DNA of 64,000 nucleotides, from positions 5,456,001 through 5,520,000 of the forward strand of contig CM059621.1 of the NCBI GenBank assembly GCA_030435675.1, in the 5' to 3' direction. The DNA is from Steinernema hermaphroditum (taxonomy: Eukaryota; Nematoda; Chromadorea; Rhabditida; Steinernematidae). This document shows, piece by piece, positions 1 through 9,853 of this stretch; position 1 is the stretch's first letter; the number at the start of each line of letters is the position of its first letter. Below the pieces are notes generated by a model. It was not told the DNA's origin. It saw only the letters and a list, made by a program, of their open reading frames with translations, and did not search any database. The position numbers were made by a program, and so were the translations under genes.

Positions 1-153
1 AAAGATCATATCGAGACTTCAGGTGAATCACAGGTAGTGAAAAGGCCAAAAATCGGTTAGCACGTGCAGGGCGGAACTTGCACAAGATCGAAACCCATAT
101 AAATAAAGCGTCAACGTCTGCTCTCATTGAGTGAAACGCCTTCGACTTTCGTG

Positions 154-297
154 ATGTACCACGTTCCTCTCTCCGCCGACGTTCTCGAAGCCGTCTGCAG
201 ACCGTCGTCTGAACACTGTGCGTCAGATAAACTCGCCTATAAGCGGGCCACATTGGACCGTCTTCGTAACCGGATATTGAAGCGGGAGCCTAGATAG
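154..297 (+). CDS. Small hypothetical ORF (47 aa)
   Basis: An open frame of 47 codons opens at the ATG at 154 and ends with TAG at 295-297. A TATA-like string (tataaataaa, about 97-106) lies roughly 50 bp upstream, which is the spacing expected for a core promoter. The product would be basic (Lys/Arg-rich C-terminal half) with two cysteines, and has no signal peptide or membrane segment. I recognise no family. It may be a real short gene, or a first exon whose continuation I cannot place. No splice partner is obvious. Confidence 0.3.
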   Translation: MYHVPLSADVLEAVCRPSSEHCASDKLAYKRATLDRLRNRILKREPR

Positions 298-577
298 AAA
301 TGATGTGCGTGTTAGTATTTTCATTTAAGAAGACCGATTCTTCCATTTTGAAAATCGAGCAGAAAATCGCACATCTATGGGATTGATGCAGACGGATGAA
401 CAAGATACACTTGTTTGTAGCCGTATACTGATGGCAATGTCGCGATTATGTCGGACGCCGCACATATTCCGAAGCCACAAAATTAACACGATTCGTAGCT
501 CCTGTTGCGCATTACGGTCCCATGTTGTAAACTATGAGAATAATAAATAATTTTTCTTTGAAATATGTTTGTATAAC

Positions 578-1341
578 TCAATTGTCACGCGTGCTGACGT
601 CCACGACTTCTTCTTGTAGCGTACCAAAGAGAGACATATCTGTTTTTCCGCCGGGACATTGGACGACGCAGTCTTCTTCGATTCTGGATAGGTCGGTGTT
701 GGTGGAAACTCTCGACACGCCGTTCTGGTCGCATTCGACGACGTCCATGACTTCTTCTGTTGTAGTGCCACGAGCGTTACAGCTTATGGTCATCTCTGCT
801 TCAGTAAGACAGCTGCGGCAGCCCTTTATCGGTGGGGACATGGTGTCGCACCGTTTTCATAGACTTCAGGGTTAGAGTTCTTCAAACGTAGTTGGACAGT
901 TTCGGTGTTGTATCCTCAAAGACCTCAAACTTTCAGCTTCAACTCCGCACCTAACCAACGTATCTCCGCCATTTTTCCGTTGTACAAAATCCGAAACCTG
1001 ATGAATGCAGCTGACGGAAATGTTCGGCTGTAGGTGCGATGTTTCTTTCGGTATGAACTCAAAAGGAAGAAATGGTCGGCTGTAGGTGATTTAGTAATCC
1101 GATGGTAATTTGTAGTTTCTCTGCCGTTTGCACTTTCAAGCTGCACCACGTCTTCATACGACACGTCTTCGGAACGTCCAAAAGTAGAGCTCATTTCCAT
1201 CATATACGTGTTTATCTGTATGTCTAAATATTTAAAGTTCATAACAACTACGTCCAGTACACATGAATCAACATCCCACTTACGTACATCCCAATGCTGA
1301 CACATCACGTACTGGGAAGAAGATCGTTCAAAAATAAACAT
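578..1341 (-). CDS. Possible multi-exon gene of unknown function
   Basis: Two minus-strand open frames (925-1341 and 578-841) have protein-like composition. The upstream one has one Trp-Asp-rich stretch. It also holds a partially repeated block near 1020-1095 in which a Pro-Thr-Ala-Glu/Asp-His-Phe encoding segment occurs twice, each copy preceded by a CCTACAG acceptor-like string. The downstream one carries five cysteines, including a Cys-x-x-Cys pair and an acidic Val/Asp tail. A few GT/AG pairs near 840-1000 could join them, but I could not settle the phase. I do not recognise the family. Treat the limits as approximate. Confidence 0.25.
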
Positions 1342-1512
1342 TTTGACTTGTTTTCCAAACTTTGATGTCGCAATTCGTCGAAGAAAAAGTTGTTTTCACC
1401 TTCAATATTAAAGAGTGCTTTTAGCCATGGTCTCCTTCAGAACTGCAGATAGTGTTCGCCATGGCGACGTTTCTTTCTGATGGTAGGTGCCAGGTTATGT
1501 AAGATATTTTAC

Positions 1513-1704
1513 ATGCGGACTTCAGAACAAATCGCTCAACTCGTCCTCGCCGTCATCTCTTTCTTAGTCGCGATATTTTCCTTGGTTGTTATTGTCCTCA
1601 TTGCCTACCTAATCGTCACAATTTCTCGCACGATTGCCAAACGGAACCGTGCTTCTGCTGCTTTTAACATGCCTTTGACACAAGTTGTGGTGACTCGGAA
1701 ATAA
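1513..1704 (+). CDS. Small single-pass membrane protein (63 aa)
   Basis: From the ATG at 1513 the frame encodes 63 residues. A short polar N-terminus is followed by a strongly hydrophobic Leu/Val/Ile segment (about residues 7-35) and a basic tail with an Arg-Lys cluster. This is the layout of a type II or tail-anchored single-pass membrane peptide. The TAA stop at 1702-1704 lies inside the string AATAAA (1700-1705), so stop codon and candidate poly(A) signal overlap. The ATG at 1480 in the same frame would add 11 residues. The later ATG is preferred because it places the hydrophobic segment near the N-terminus. It could also be the last exon of a larger gene. No family recognised. Confidence 0.4.
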   Translation: MRTSEQIAQLVLAVISFLVAIFSLVVIVLIAYLIVTISRTIAKRNRASAAFNMPLTQVVVTRK

Positions 1705-2006
1705 AGCAATATCTCTTAAGCGCTTTAATTGTGTCTTCAAGTCACGCACTCGTCATGGCTGTACGGAAAGGGAAGAAGTCAGAGAGCTGAAGTAACAGAG
1801 AACGGATAACAGGGAGCGATGTTGAGAGGTGAATTTAGCTTGCTGCGGCGAATATTATTGCAGGGAATAACTGTGGATGCTGGTGCTATTATCGAGTATC
1901 TCAGATCCTTTGTGCGCCAGTGGAATCCATTATGGTTGCACTGATCAGTGTGAGATATTCCATTTATTAAGAACACTTACTAAACTCCATGTTATCAATT
2001 CTGCGT

Positions 2007-4308
2007 TTATGCACAGCCGGTGGGTGTCACCGGGCAGCCACCACACCCTGCTGCTGTGACCATAAGATAGGGTCCCGTCGTGGAAATCGGCTTGAAGGCT
2101 CCGGTCGTCGGATCTAATTGATCACCGAAAGTAACCGGAGTACCGGCACCCACGGGAATTAGGCCATCAGCGTTTGTGTTCGCTTGAATTAAGACGTACG
2201 TAGCACAGTTAGTTCCGGAACAGAATGTTGAAAAAACGTAGGTGTTCTGGGGGTCCGAGGACGTGTAGCAAGTAGTGGCCGTACAAATACATGTTGGACC
2301 GCTCATGCAGCCGAGCATGAATGCGTCCGTGTTGCCCCCGATGATGGTGTTCCAATCCGACTGTGTTTGGTCTCCAAAGTAGTCGTACTGCCCATTAGTA
2401 CACGTACACATTCCTAAATGGACATTAGCAGAGAGAAGAAAGATGTACTGACTTACCAACGATGGGCGCGCTGCTTCCAATAGGTCCAAATGGCACATCG
2501 CCCGGTTGGATCGTGTTGGAGATGAAAATGCCTTGACTCATCGCTGGTCCACCGGTAACGGAACAAGTGGTAGTCGTGGTCGTGGTGGTAGTTGCTAGGA
2601 TAACGGTTCTTAAGTACTTGCTCCTTATAATTTCGAAAGTAATTCGATAACTTATAAGAGCAGTGGGCACCGGAATCGTCGAAAACTGTGGCATCTTCTG
2701 TGAAATTACTTGCGCGGTACTGGGGATTTTACAAGCACAGAACAGTATCCCCTATATATAAACGGAGAACCGACGGGTCCGTTGGTCTGTGTGTGTGTGT
2801 GTGTTTTTCCGTGCGCACGGCGGAAACACCCACACAAAATAAGGACCCCGAGGGAAACCGAACCCGACACCGCCCGCTTACAAACAGAGAACGTTCGCAA
2901 TGAGCCACAAAGACAGTTGAGATGGTAGTGCTCTACTTCCACTATCTCCCTGGCGATGCTAGGCTTTGAGTTTTTTTTTGCTGTTTTTGAGTGTTTTTTG
3001 CCTATTTTGTAACCAACAGTGTTTTCGGTTCGAGTTTCCTGAATCTTTACAGTTTTTCGCTCACTTTAGCCATTTACATGAGCCCCAATCTTGCCGCCCG
3101 CAGGGCTACAGCTTTTGGCCCCAACTTCAGCTCTACCCATGAGAGCCAATCTTGCCGCCCGCAGGGCTATGGTGTCTTGCCGCCCGCAGGGCTACAGTTT
3201 TTGGCCCCAACTTCAGCCCTACCCATGAGAGCCAATCTTGCCGCCCGCAGGGCTACAGGCTAATTGGCTTTTAGCACCTGGAGGGCGCGAATTCGCGCGC
3301 AGCCGGGTTTATCTATTTAATGAGCGGGGTGTTTCAAAGGGATAGTAATTTCAGAACCACAGATGTATGTACCGTACGCTTCAAAAGGAGGAGTGGAGTA
3401 GTGCCTAGCAGATAGGCACAAATGGTGGGAGTTCAATAAGGCTCCCAGTGCGCGTCATGTTAATCAATGCCTTGGGATAAATAAGCTGCAAATTACAAGC
3501 AGAGGTCGACACTGGCAACATCGTACGTGGGCACGATGCGCGCTATTTCTTTTTAGTCGATCCGATCGCTGTGTAGGGCCTGCTGATCTGATACACCAAA
3601 TGTTCTTGACTCTCTTTTTTGCTCATAGTGCAATGCGAATTACATCGAAATGATTTTCAAGGAGTGCCGTTAGTGATCGAAGATAAAGACGGTAAGTATA
3701 GCTTTTCCTTTCCAGGGACCACTTTGCACACAAAAGCGAGGTTTACACGGTGCACGTAATCACATTCTCTACACTTGCTTATCAAGTTAGAAAGCATTGT
3801 TTTAAGTTGGTTTTAAACTTTAAAATAGTGTGAAACTCACTTGTAGTTGTAGTAGTAGTAGTGGTAGTGGTCGTTGTCGTCGTCGATGTACTGGTTGTGG
3901 TGGTGGTCGGTGTTGTAGTGGTGGTAGTTGTTGGTGTGGTGGTGGTGGTCGTCGTCGGGGTTGTAGTTGTTGTTGTGGTCGGGGTTGTTGTCGTTGTTGT
4001 AGTAGGAGTGGTGGTCGTAGTTGTCGGAGTGGTAGTCGTTGTTGTTGGGGTTGTTGTGGTTGTGGTGGTAGTTGGAGTGGTTGTTGTCGTTGTTGTGGTC
4101 GGGGTTGTGGTTGTGGTCGTGGTTGTAGGTGTAGTTGTAGTTGTTGGCGTTGTGGTCGTCGTCGTTGGCACGGCTAAACGTAGGGGAATTTAAGACAAAA
4201 TGTGAAACCGATACTTGTGACAACGGCAGCCGGGGTTGTCGTCCTGGCACACCCATCAATAAGCAGGAAAACGTATGAGAACTGAGTCCAGAAGAGGAAC
4301 AGTGACAT
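2007..4308 (-). CDS. Secreted Thr/Pro-rich, Cys-containing protein (4 exons, 323 aa)
   Basis: The model joins exons 4308-4215, 4173-3841, 2594-2457 and 2413-2007. All three introns are phase 1, and the coding length is 972 nt ending in TAA at 2007-2009. Exon 1 gives a signal peptide (about residues 1-22, ending near Gly-Cys) followed by Arg-Thr-Thr-Thr-Pro-Ala. Exon 2 is a 111-codon stretch of almost pure Thr with regular Pro, which should be a heavily O-glycosylated mucin-like stalk. Exons 3-4 finish the Thr run and add a globular part with about a dozen cysteines, including a CGGCP-type motif near the C-terminus. This resembles the nematode C6/DUF281-type extracellular proteins, but I am not certain of that match. 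Intron 2 (1.2 kb) contains a family B repeat. The Thr exon is a TGG/TGT-type microsatellite on the plus strand and is probably length-polymorphic. Confidence 0.65.
2737..3310. repeat. Interspersed repeat family B (copy 1)
   Basis: The block from the TATATATAAACGGAGAACC motif (about 2750) to the GCGAATTCGCGCGCAGCCG motif (about 3304) is repeated at 61485-61860 in the same orientation. Inside it a roughly 40-60 bp unit beginning CTTGCCGCCCGCAGGGCTA is iterated about four times (3090-3260), and there is a (GT)n tract near 2790-2806. It lies in intron 2 of the Thr-rich gene. The short ORFs inside it are not convincing genes. Confidence 0.7.
3311..3840. other. Rest of intron 2; nothing further recognised
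   Basis: This is the remainder of the long second intron of the Thr-rich gene, between the family B repeat and the Thr exon. I see no coding potential, terminal repeats or RNA gene here. Confidence 0.4.
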
Positions 4309-5082
4309 GGTAACTCTCAAGGTAAAGAATGATCGTCTTCACCGAATAGATGACCCCAATTAAACGGTTGTTTTCATTGATCGCGTCGGTTACGACATAT
4401 GCGGGGCTGGGTAACCTAACGGAATTGTCAGAGCAAATTAGGGTTTTAGTATGAGCTGACGGTAAAGAAATGACGAAGATCCACAACATAGAAAAAGTCG
4501 TAACTGTGATGAATGGAAGAGACATCTTTGGCAATCAAGCAAAAAGTTAACGATTCAACCTACCATCACTAATAATGGAAACAGTGCCAACAGTGTAGCA
4601 CTCAGCCTTCACTGAACATTTTGCCTAACTATCTTCTATCTACCTTTCAATCTGGCGCTCACCATTTACTACTTAAGTACAAGAGGCACATTATCACACC
4701 ATAGTCGTCGGTCTTCTTCTGGCTTTGGTCAACAGCATCAGGGTCGAACGCAATGGCCCTATTAGTTTGAACCCCGCGGAGACGAGTAAGAGCGGGTAAA
4801 GTAGAATTCGCCACAGGAGCAGCTGGTGGTTCAAGAGGAGAGCTGGTTCCGTGGCGCAGACGATGGAGCACAGCTAACGAACCAGGAACTATCATCAGCT
4901 GGCAGCCTAGACTTCGGACTTTCGGCGATTTTCCGCTTCACGTCGCGGCGTCAGTTGTCTTCCGGTGCGGTTAGTTGTCTTATCTTTTGAAAACCCCGTC
5001 AATGTCAATCCAAGCTGCCCATGAAAAGCTGCCTATTCATGAGCCATCGCGAAAATGGGTTTTTTGGTCGCTTCAAGATGTA
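4309..5082. other. Intergenic, with a diverged family A-like stretch
   Basis: The sequence upstream of the Thr-rich gene has no supported gene. The stretch 4690-4900 (TCGGTCTTCTTCTGGC... through GGAGCACAGC) resembles part of the family A repeat seen at 61880-62010. The minus-strand ORF at 4659-4895 falls within it and is therefore discounted. Confidence 0.45.
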
Positions 5083-6385
5083 CAGGGTGTTCCATAAGTT
5101 CTGTAACGGATTTCAAAATGTGTGTTTTGAGTTGATTTTTTTGCTTTTCACTTATTTTGACGTTTACTGCGTTTTTCTTGGCCCTTTTTCATCTTATATC
5201 CACTGTTTCCCTGATATTCCGCAATATTATAAGAATTTGTCATGGCCTCCAAAGAAAAGAGTTTCGCGGCCGTTTCGTATTTCGCGGAAGGAGGTCAAAA
5301 TCGGACATTGGAAGGGTGATGAATCTGGCTCGCGGAAAGCTTGTACGGCAGCGAAACGACTTCTGCGCCTTTCTGAAGCCGCGAAATTCATAGAACCTAG
5401 TCCTAGAAGTGAAAGACCGAAGAGTGCACGAACCAGATTGATGATTTGAGCTGTGAAAAAGCGATTTGAGCGAAATCCGGAGTGCTACATTAGAAAAATG
5501 GCCTTGGATTCCAAAAATATTGAAACCATCCACCTAGTGCATTGTGAACGATAGGCTAAAGCTAATCTCGCCCAGAAAATCCACTGGATACGTGCCGACG
5601 CATCACAGAAAGAAGTATAGAAGGGAAAAATGGAAGAGTCTGATAGCCGTGGCCACGAGCAAAGAAATTCGTTGACTCCTGTTCACGGATCAATTAATTT
5701 TTTCGATTAAATTATTCCCAGATCAGCATAACGAGTGAGTTTTCCATGAAGCAGGTTCTTCTCGATCTGTTGAGTTCAAAAGGAACCATGTCGCATCGAA
5801 GTCCGTAATGGTATGCGCTAAAATATGCGGGATGGGCCAAACGAAACCCGTTTTTATCCAAAAAGGGGTCAGGATTGATTCGAAAATCTATCAAGAATGG
5901 AATTTGAAGACATATGTGGCAAGATTCACTTAGGAACACTTTAAAAACGATAATTAGGTGTTCCGGAAAGAGTTGATTCCGGCGCATGGACCGAAATTAT
6001 CGATGGAGGTCGTGAATCAGATCTGCCCCAAGTTAGTTTAGCAAGTACATGTGGCCCTTCATTAGCGCCGACCTGAGCCCACTGGACTATGCCATCTATG
6101 GATTCTTGGAGAGTGAAGTCTCGCGAATCCAGCACACTAGCTTAAACAGTCTGAAGCGATCTCTGGAGCGAGCATAGGCGATGAACTGCTCGTGGCCACG
6201 ACGAAGAATTTTAGAAAACTTCTTGAAGCCTTTTCTCCCAGTGAATGTGGCGATTTCAATTAATCGTTATAGATAATTGTTCTCCTGGTTCTCTTTTATA
6301 GGTGTACCAATTTTCACGCGAATCCGTTGGATTTTCGTCGAGATATAGCCATTTTTAGGCGTTACAGAACTTATGGAACACCCTG
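5083..6385 (+). mobile_element. Decayed mariner-type transposon (1.3 kb)
   Basis: The ends are inverted copies starting CAGGGTGTTCCATAAGTTCT (5083 rightward; 6385 leftward), each flanked by TA (5081-82 and 6386-87), the target duplication of the Tc1/mariner superfamily. The length of 1303 bp is standard for mariner. Transposase fragments are recognisable on the plus strand. They include an N-terminal DNA-binding part near 5370-5540 (a RPKSART-like motif), a catalytic-core fragment near 5760-5950 (VMVCA-like, cf. VMVWAGI) and a C-terminal part near 6060-6170 (DLSPLDYAIYG-like). Stops and frameshifts separate all of these, so the element cannot encode transposase. Confidence 0.85.
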
Positions 6386-7008
6386 TACTGTTTACTTCAA
6401 TAGGTAACGTTTAATTTGTGGTTATCTTACTCCTATTTGAACGCTTGTTTAGTGCGTCGCATTAATCATCAAACTACAAAGAACGACAAGACGTTTTTCG
6501 CGGGTTTTATCGGAAGGACGTGTTGACCTTGTTGTTGGTGATGCTCTGACCTATTAAACTTAAAGTTGTATAAGTCATAAAGTCTGTAATTTCATGTCTT
6601 TGATCCTACAGTCACCTAAGTGGCGTTGTCCTAATACTTGACAGGTTTAGAAAAAAAGATTTCTTTTCCCGGGAAACAAGTGTAGAACTTCATATAGATT
6701 TGATCATCAAACTACAAAGACTCCCAACTCAGCAAAAGTTTCGACTGCTATCAGAGATTCGTAACAAAAACTTGTAAAGGTACAGACTACTGTGCTTCTC
6801 ATTTCAAACATGGGATGTAGATTTGTTGGGTTGTCAAGCTTAGTGCACATAATCGTGCGAAATTTGTCACCGTTCTCTTTCAAGTCTCAACAATCTGTTT
6901 CAAGATTAGCGTTTGATAAGATGTTTGCCCGTATGAAACGAAGTCTTCACATCAATTGAAACAATTAAAGCGAAACTCGTCTTGCTTCATCCTTCAATAG
7001 GCACTCAC
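6386..7008. other. Intergenic
   Basis: I see no supported gene here. The string ATCATCAAACTACAAAGA occurs twice (about 6465 and 6705) in the same orientation, which suggests a small duplication or a fragment of an unidentified repeat. Confidence 0.35.
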
Positions 7009-7138
7009 TTGTCATTGCTGTTGTTGTTCTGACCGGTGCCGTTGTGGGCGCGGGCGTGGTGGTGCGGATGCACCCTTGGACCCGTGAGGCGGAGAGGAGG
7101 AAGAACAGCGAAGCGGCGACTAATCGCATTATACGCAT
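7009..7138 (-). CDS. Orphan first exon: signal peptide plus GC-x-R-TTTPA motif
   Basis: The exon starts at ATG 7138 and ends at a GTGAGT donor after 7009; its 130 nt (43 codons + 1) leave phase 1. It encodes a clear signal peptide followed by Gly-Cys-Ile-Arg-Thr-Thr-Thr-Pro-Ala and more Thr/Pro. The order, splice phase and split Thr codon at the donor all match exon 1 of the Thr-rich gene at 4215-4308 on the same strand. I found no following exon between here and 4308; only a decayed mariner lies between. It may be an alternative first exon for the downstream gene, or the remnant of a tandem duplicate. The ORF can be extended to a TTG at 7147, but ATG 7138 is the first ATG. Confidence 0.5.
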
Positions 7139-7516
7139 GACAGTCAAAAAGAAAACAGACGCGCGACTGATATGTTAACCCGCCAGGCGACCTAGTTAAC
7201 GGCATTCTCGGGTAACTATCTTCCGTTTTACCCAATTTACGAGAGGTTCGTGGTTCACCTGGAATGATCGATTGTTCAATTAAGGTTATAAAACACAGTC
7301 TGGTCTTGCCTCCACCGCTCTGTGTATCGAGTGACAATAAGGTTTCTTTTATATCGGTTTAGTTAATAACCAAAAAATGTCTTCTATAGAGTAAGTTCGA
7401 GTTTGAGTTTATTTTTATTCTGAGAGAGGCTGCGAAATCTCTGAGAAAAATGCATGTTTGTGTGAAGCAGATTTCTATTGCACAAGACATATATCACTAG
7501 GCTACATCTGTATCAC

Positions 7517-8000
7517 TCAGTGATTGAACACAGTGCATGTAACATTTCCGACTCCCAAAGAGCAGTAGACAACCATCGTCGTCGCAAAGTGGAACGAATC
7601 TGTTCTCGGCTCACACCAAGTCACGAAATGTCCATCGGCTACGTCTTCGAGTCGCTGGTTGATCGACACAACAGACATTTCTGGACTTCCGGCGATGACG
7701 GACTACACAAACATATCACATTTACAAAGGACGAAATACCTGCTGGATAAGATTCTTCAACTTTTCCGAGTTGCAGGCAGTAGTAGAATTGTGGACCTCG
7801 TTTTCGTCAAACGGATCCAGAGAGCGTCTCTTTCGCTTTCCACAGCCTCCACAACCTCCTCCACATCCTCCTCCACCGCCTCCACAACCCCCTCCACATC
7901 CTCCTCCGCCGCCACCACACTGTGGCTGGAAGCAGGCATCGAGAACTTGCACAATGATCACGAATAAGAGGACAGATAGAATAATCTTAAAATTCATCAT
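7517..8000 (-). CDS. Ground-like (grl-type) secreted protein 1
   Basis: Two exons, 8000-7740 and 7702-7517 (phase-0 intron of 37 nt), encode 148 aa ending TGA. Residues 1 to about 22 form a signal peptide. A module of Cys-separated Gly runs follows (pattern C-GGG-C). Then comes a basic KRKRRS cluster, and then the ground-like domain, beginning with the Cys-Asn-Ser-Glu-Lys-Leu motif and continuing in exon 2 through a Trp-Cys and later Cys residues. Ground-like proteins belong to the nematode hedgehog-related families and are secreted, usually by epidermis-type cells. Exon 2 is 186 nt, exactly the length of exon 2 in the gene at 20030, and the proteins are alignable throughout, so these are recent paralogues now separated by the hAT insertion. 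Met at 7997 is an equally possible start. Confidence 0.85.
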
Positions 8001-8177
8001 TATGGGCGAAGACATCATAGATCCATGGATCATTGCGATATTTATGGGAAAAGATAAGGATCATAAGCTTTGTTCGCGTCATTTTGCTTTTGGGCTTCCG
8101 TGATGCAGGAACATGGATCTGGATCGCCAAGTGTTACATGGTACAGTAGTCAATCCATAGAATGCAGTAAGATGCTA

Positions 8178-8185
8178 TTGCCTAC
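8178..8185. repeat. hAT target-site duplication, left
   Basis: TTGCCTAC immediately precedes the left end of the hAT element and is repeated exactly at 19699-19706. Eight bases is the hAT-class duplication length. Confidence 0.9.
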
Positions 8186-8517
8186 CAGGGCTGTTAGACG
8201 ATTCAATCGGATATCCGATTTAACCGGTTGAATCGACTGATGAGTCAATCGGCGATTGAATCAATCGATTGGCCGATTACGATTCGATTGGTTTTCAATC
8301 GACTCGTCAATCGCGATTGGCGATTCGATTGACAATCCGATTCAATCGAATCGGCAACTCAATCGAATCGGCGATTGAATCGTCAATCGAATCAATCGAC
8401 TCATCAGTCGATTCAATCGGCGATTCAAACCAATCGGATCTCAGCGGCGCCATATATACCCCACGCGATCGCAACCGTCTCTTTGCGTCGGTACAGAGAG
8501 GGCAGACGAACAGAGAA
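8186..8517 (+). repeat. hAT terminal inverted region, left
   Basis: About the first 260 bp consist of dense, partly palindromic variants of CGATTGAATCGATTG. The next 70 bp are unique sequence (GGCGCCATATATACCCCACG...) mirrored at 19388-19460. The two ends are similar but not identical, differing by indels within the short-unit array. Confidence 0.85.
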
Positions 8518-9725
8518 AAAATGTTCGCACGATAGTCTGAGATCTTCTTGCGAATGGCTGATGGAAGAATCGTCTCTTGATCAATGAGCGGTTCTTGCGG
8601 TGTGAAGAGTTCAGCAAGACTAATAGATACAAGAGTCTTTGTACGAAAATATTACATCAGTTTAAAAAATATCATCGATTTCAAGCTCCAGCTTCTTGTT
8701 CCACCGTCAAATTCTCTTCTTCGTCAACAGCGCCCAATACGTCTTCGTCATCGCTAGATGCTTCTGGAAGAGGCTGGTCAAATTTTCGACATGCCAAACG
8801 CTGGCGAACAGTCATCAAACGTTCAATATTGTCTTCTGTCAAGCTGCTTCTTTGAGAATTGGAAAGCAGATGAGTCAGCGACGAGAAGACGCGCTCTGGT
8901 TCGGCAGAACTGCAACAAACAGACAAATGTTGTTGGGCCAGAGCATGGAGCTGAGGAAGACGGCTCTTCCGACGCCTCCAAAACGCTAACATGCTTGTTG
9001 TGGACAGCTCGTTATTTTGTGGATCTGGCATCGGAAGCTGTTCCGCTCGTGCATCATTTGAATAAGCTTCTATCTCCTTGCTGACCGGGGATCTTGCACT
9101 GTTTTGAATATCATGACTGCACCGATTCCAAGAGTTCCAATCATCTTCTCCATCATCAACGACTACAGGACCGTCAAAATTAGCAGCCGAAGGAAGACTG
9201 TTCGAAGAGTTGAACCTTTGTTCACACATATCGGCTAACAGCTGACGAGCTCGCATCCAGTCGGTCCTCTCCAAGATGTTCGGATGATCAACGAAGCGTG
9301 GGTCTAAGTACGTGCAGATCAGCAGCATGTCGCTTTTCAGGTATTCGCTTTTGTGCTTCTGGAGGGTACGAAGTATGGTGTCGTTAACATCTTGGCACAG
9401 TGGAGTAGTAGACTGCGATTGGGACTGTTTTGCGCAGTGGTCTTCAATTCGTCGAATCAGGTAAAAAATGATCGAAGCGCATGAACGTCGACCTTCCGCC
9501 TAAGCAGCTCTTTTTCAACCATCGTAGTGCAGAGACGACACATACCAGCAGACAGATGTCCTTCAAAAATTTTAACGTCTTGCATAGCGAATTGATTTCT
9601 GCCATATCCAGGCTGAGGGCTGTATAAATCCCGACGCTAATAGCTGAATATTGATTTTCCAGACCGCTTGCGAACTCCCGTAACTTCTCATGAAGCTTGC
9701 AGAACGACTGGATCATTTCGTATGT

Positions 9726-9853
9726 TGTTGCTGCCAATGATTTATTCAAAATACATCGGGGTTTTATGTCATTGAAAAGGGGGCGTATTAGACACAATAC
9801 AGAAGTGGGAGAGATTCTTACAAAGCTAACAACAATAATGATTAATTGTTACA
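9726..9853 (-). repeat. 3' LTR of BEL element
   Basis: This 128-bp repeat is identical to 18042-18169. The gag-pol-env stop codon (TAA, 9842-9844) lies about 10 nt inside it. No purine-rich tract lies directly before it: the bases preceding the LTR on the minus strand are GTCGGCCCCAG. Confidence 0.93.

Noticed and set aside
2790..4173. CRISPR-like or other array suggested by regular repeats
   Set aside because: Units are microsatellite or tandem units without spacers of constant length, and the DNA is eukaryotic.
3830..4193. Plus-strand Val- or Cys/Gly-rich frames over the Thr exon
   Set aside because: They are readings of the antisense of a trinucleotide-type repeat; the minus strand splices in phase into a secreted protein.
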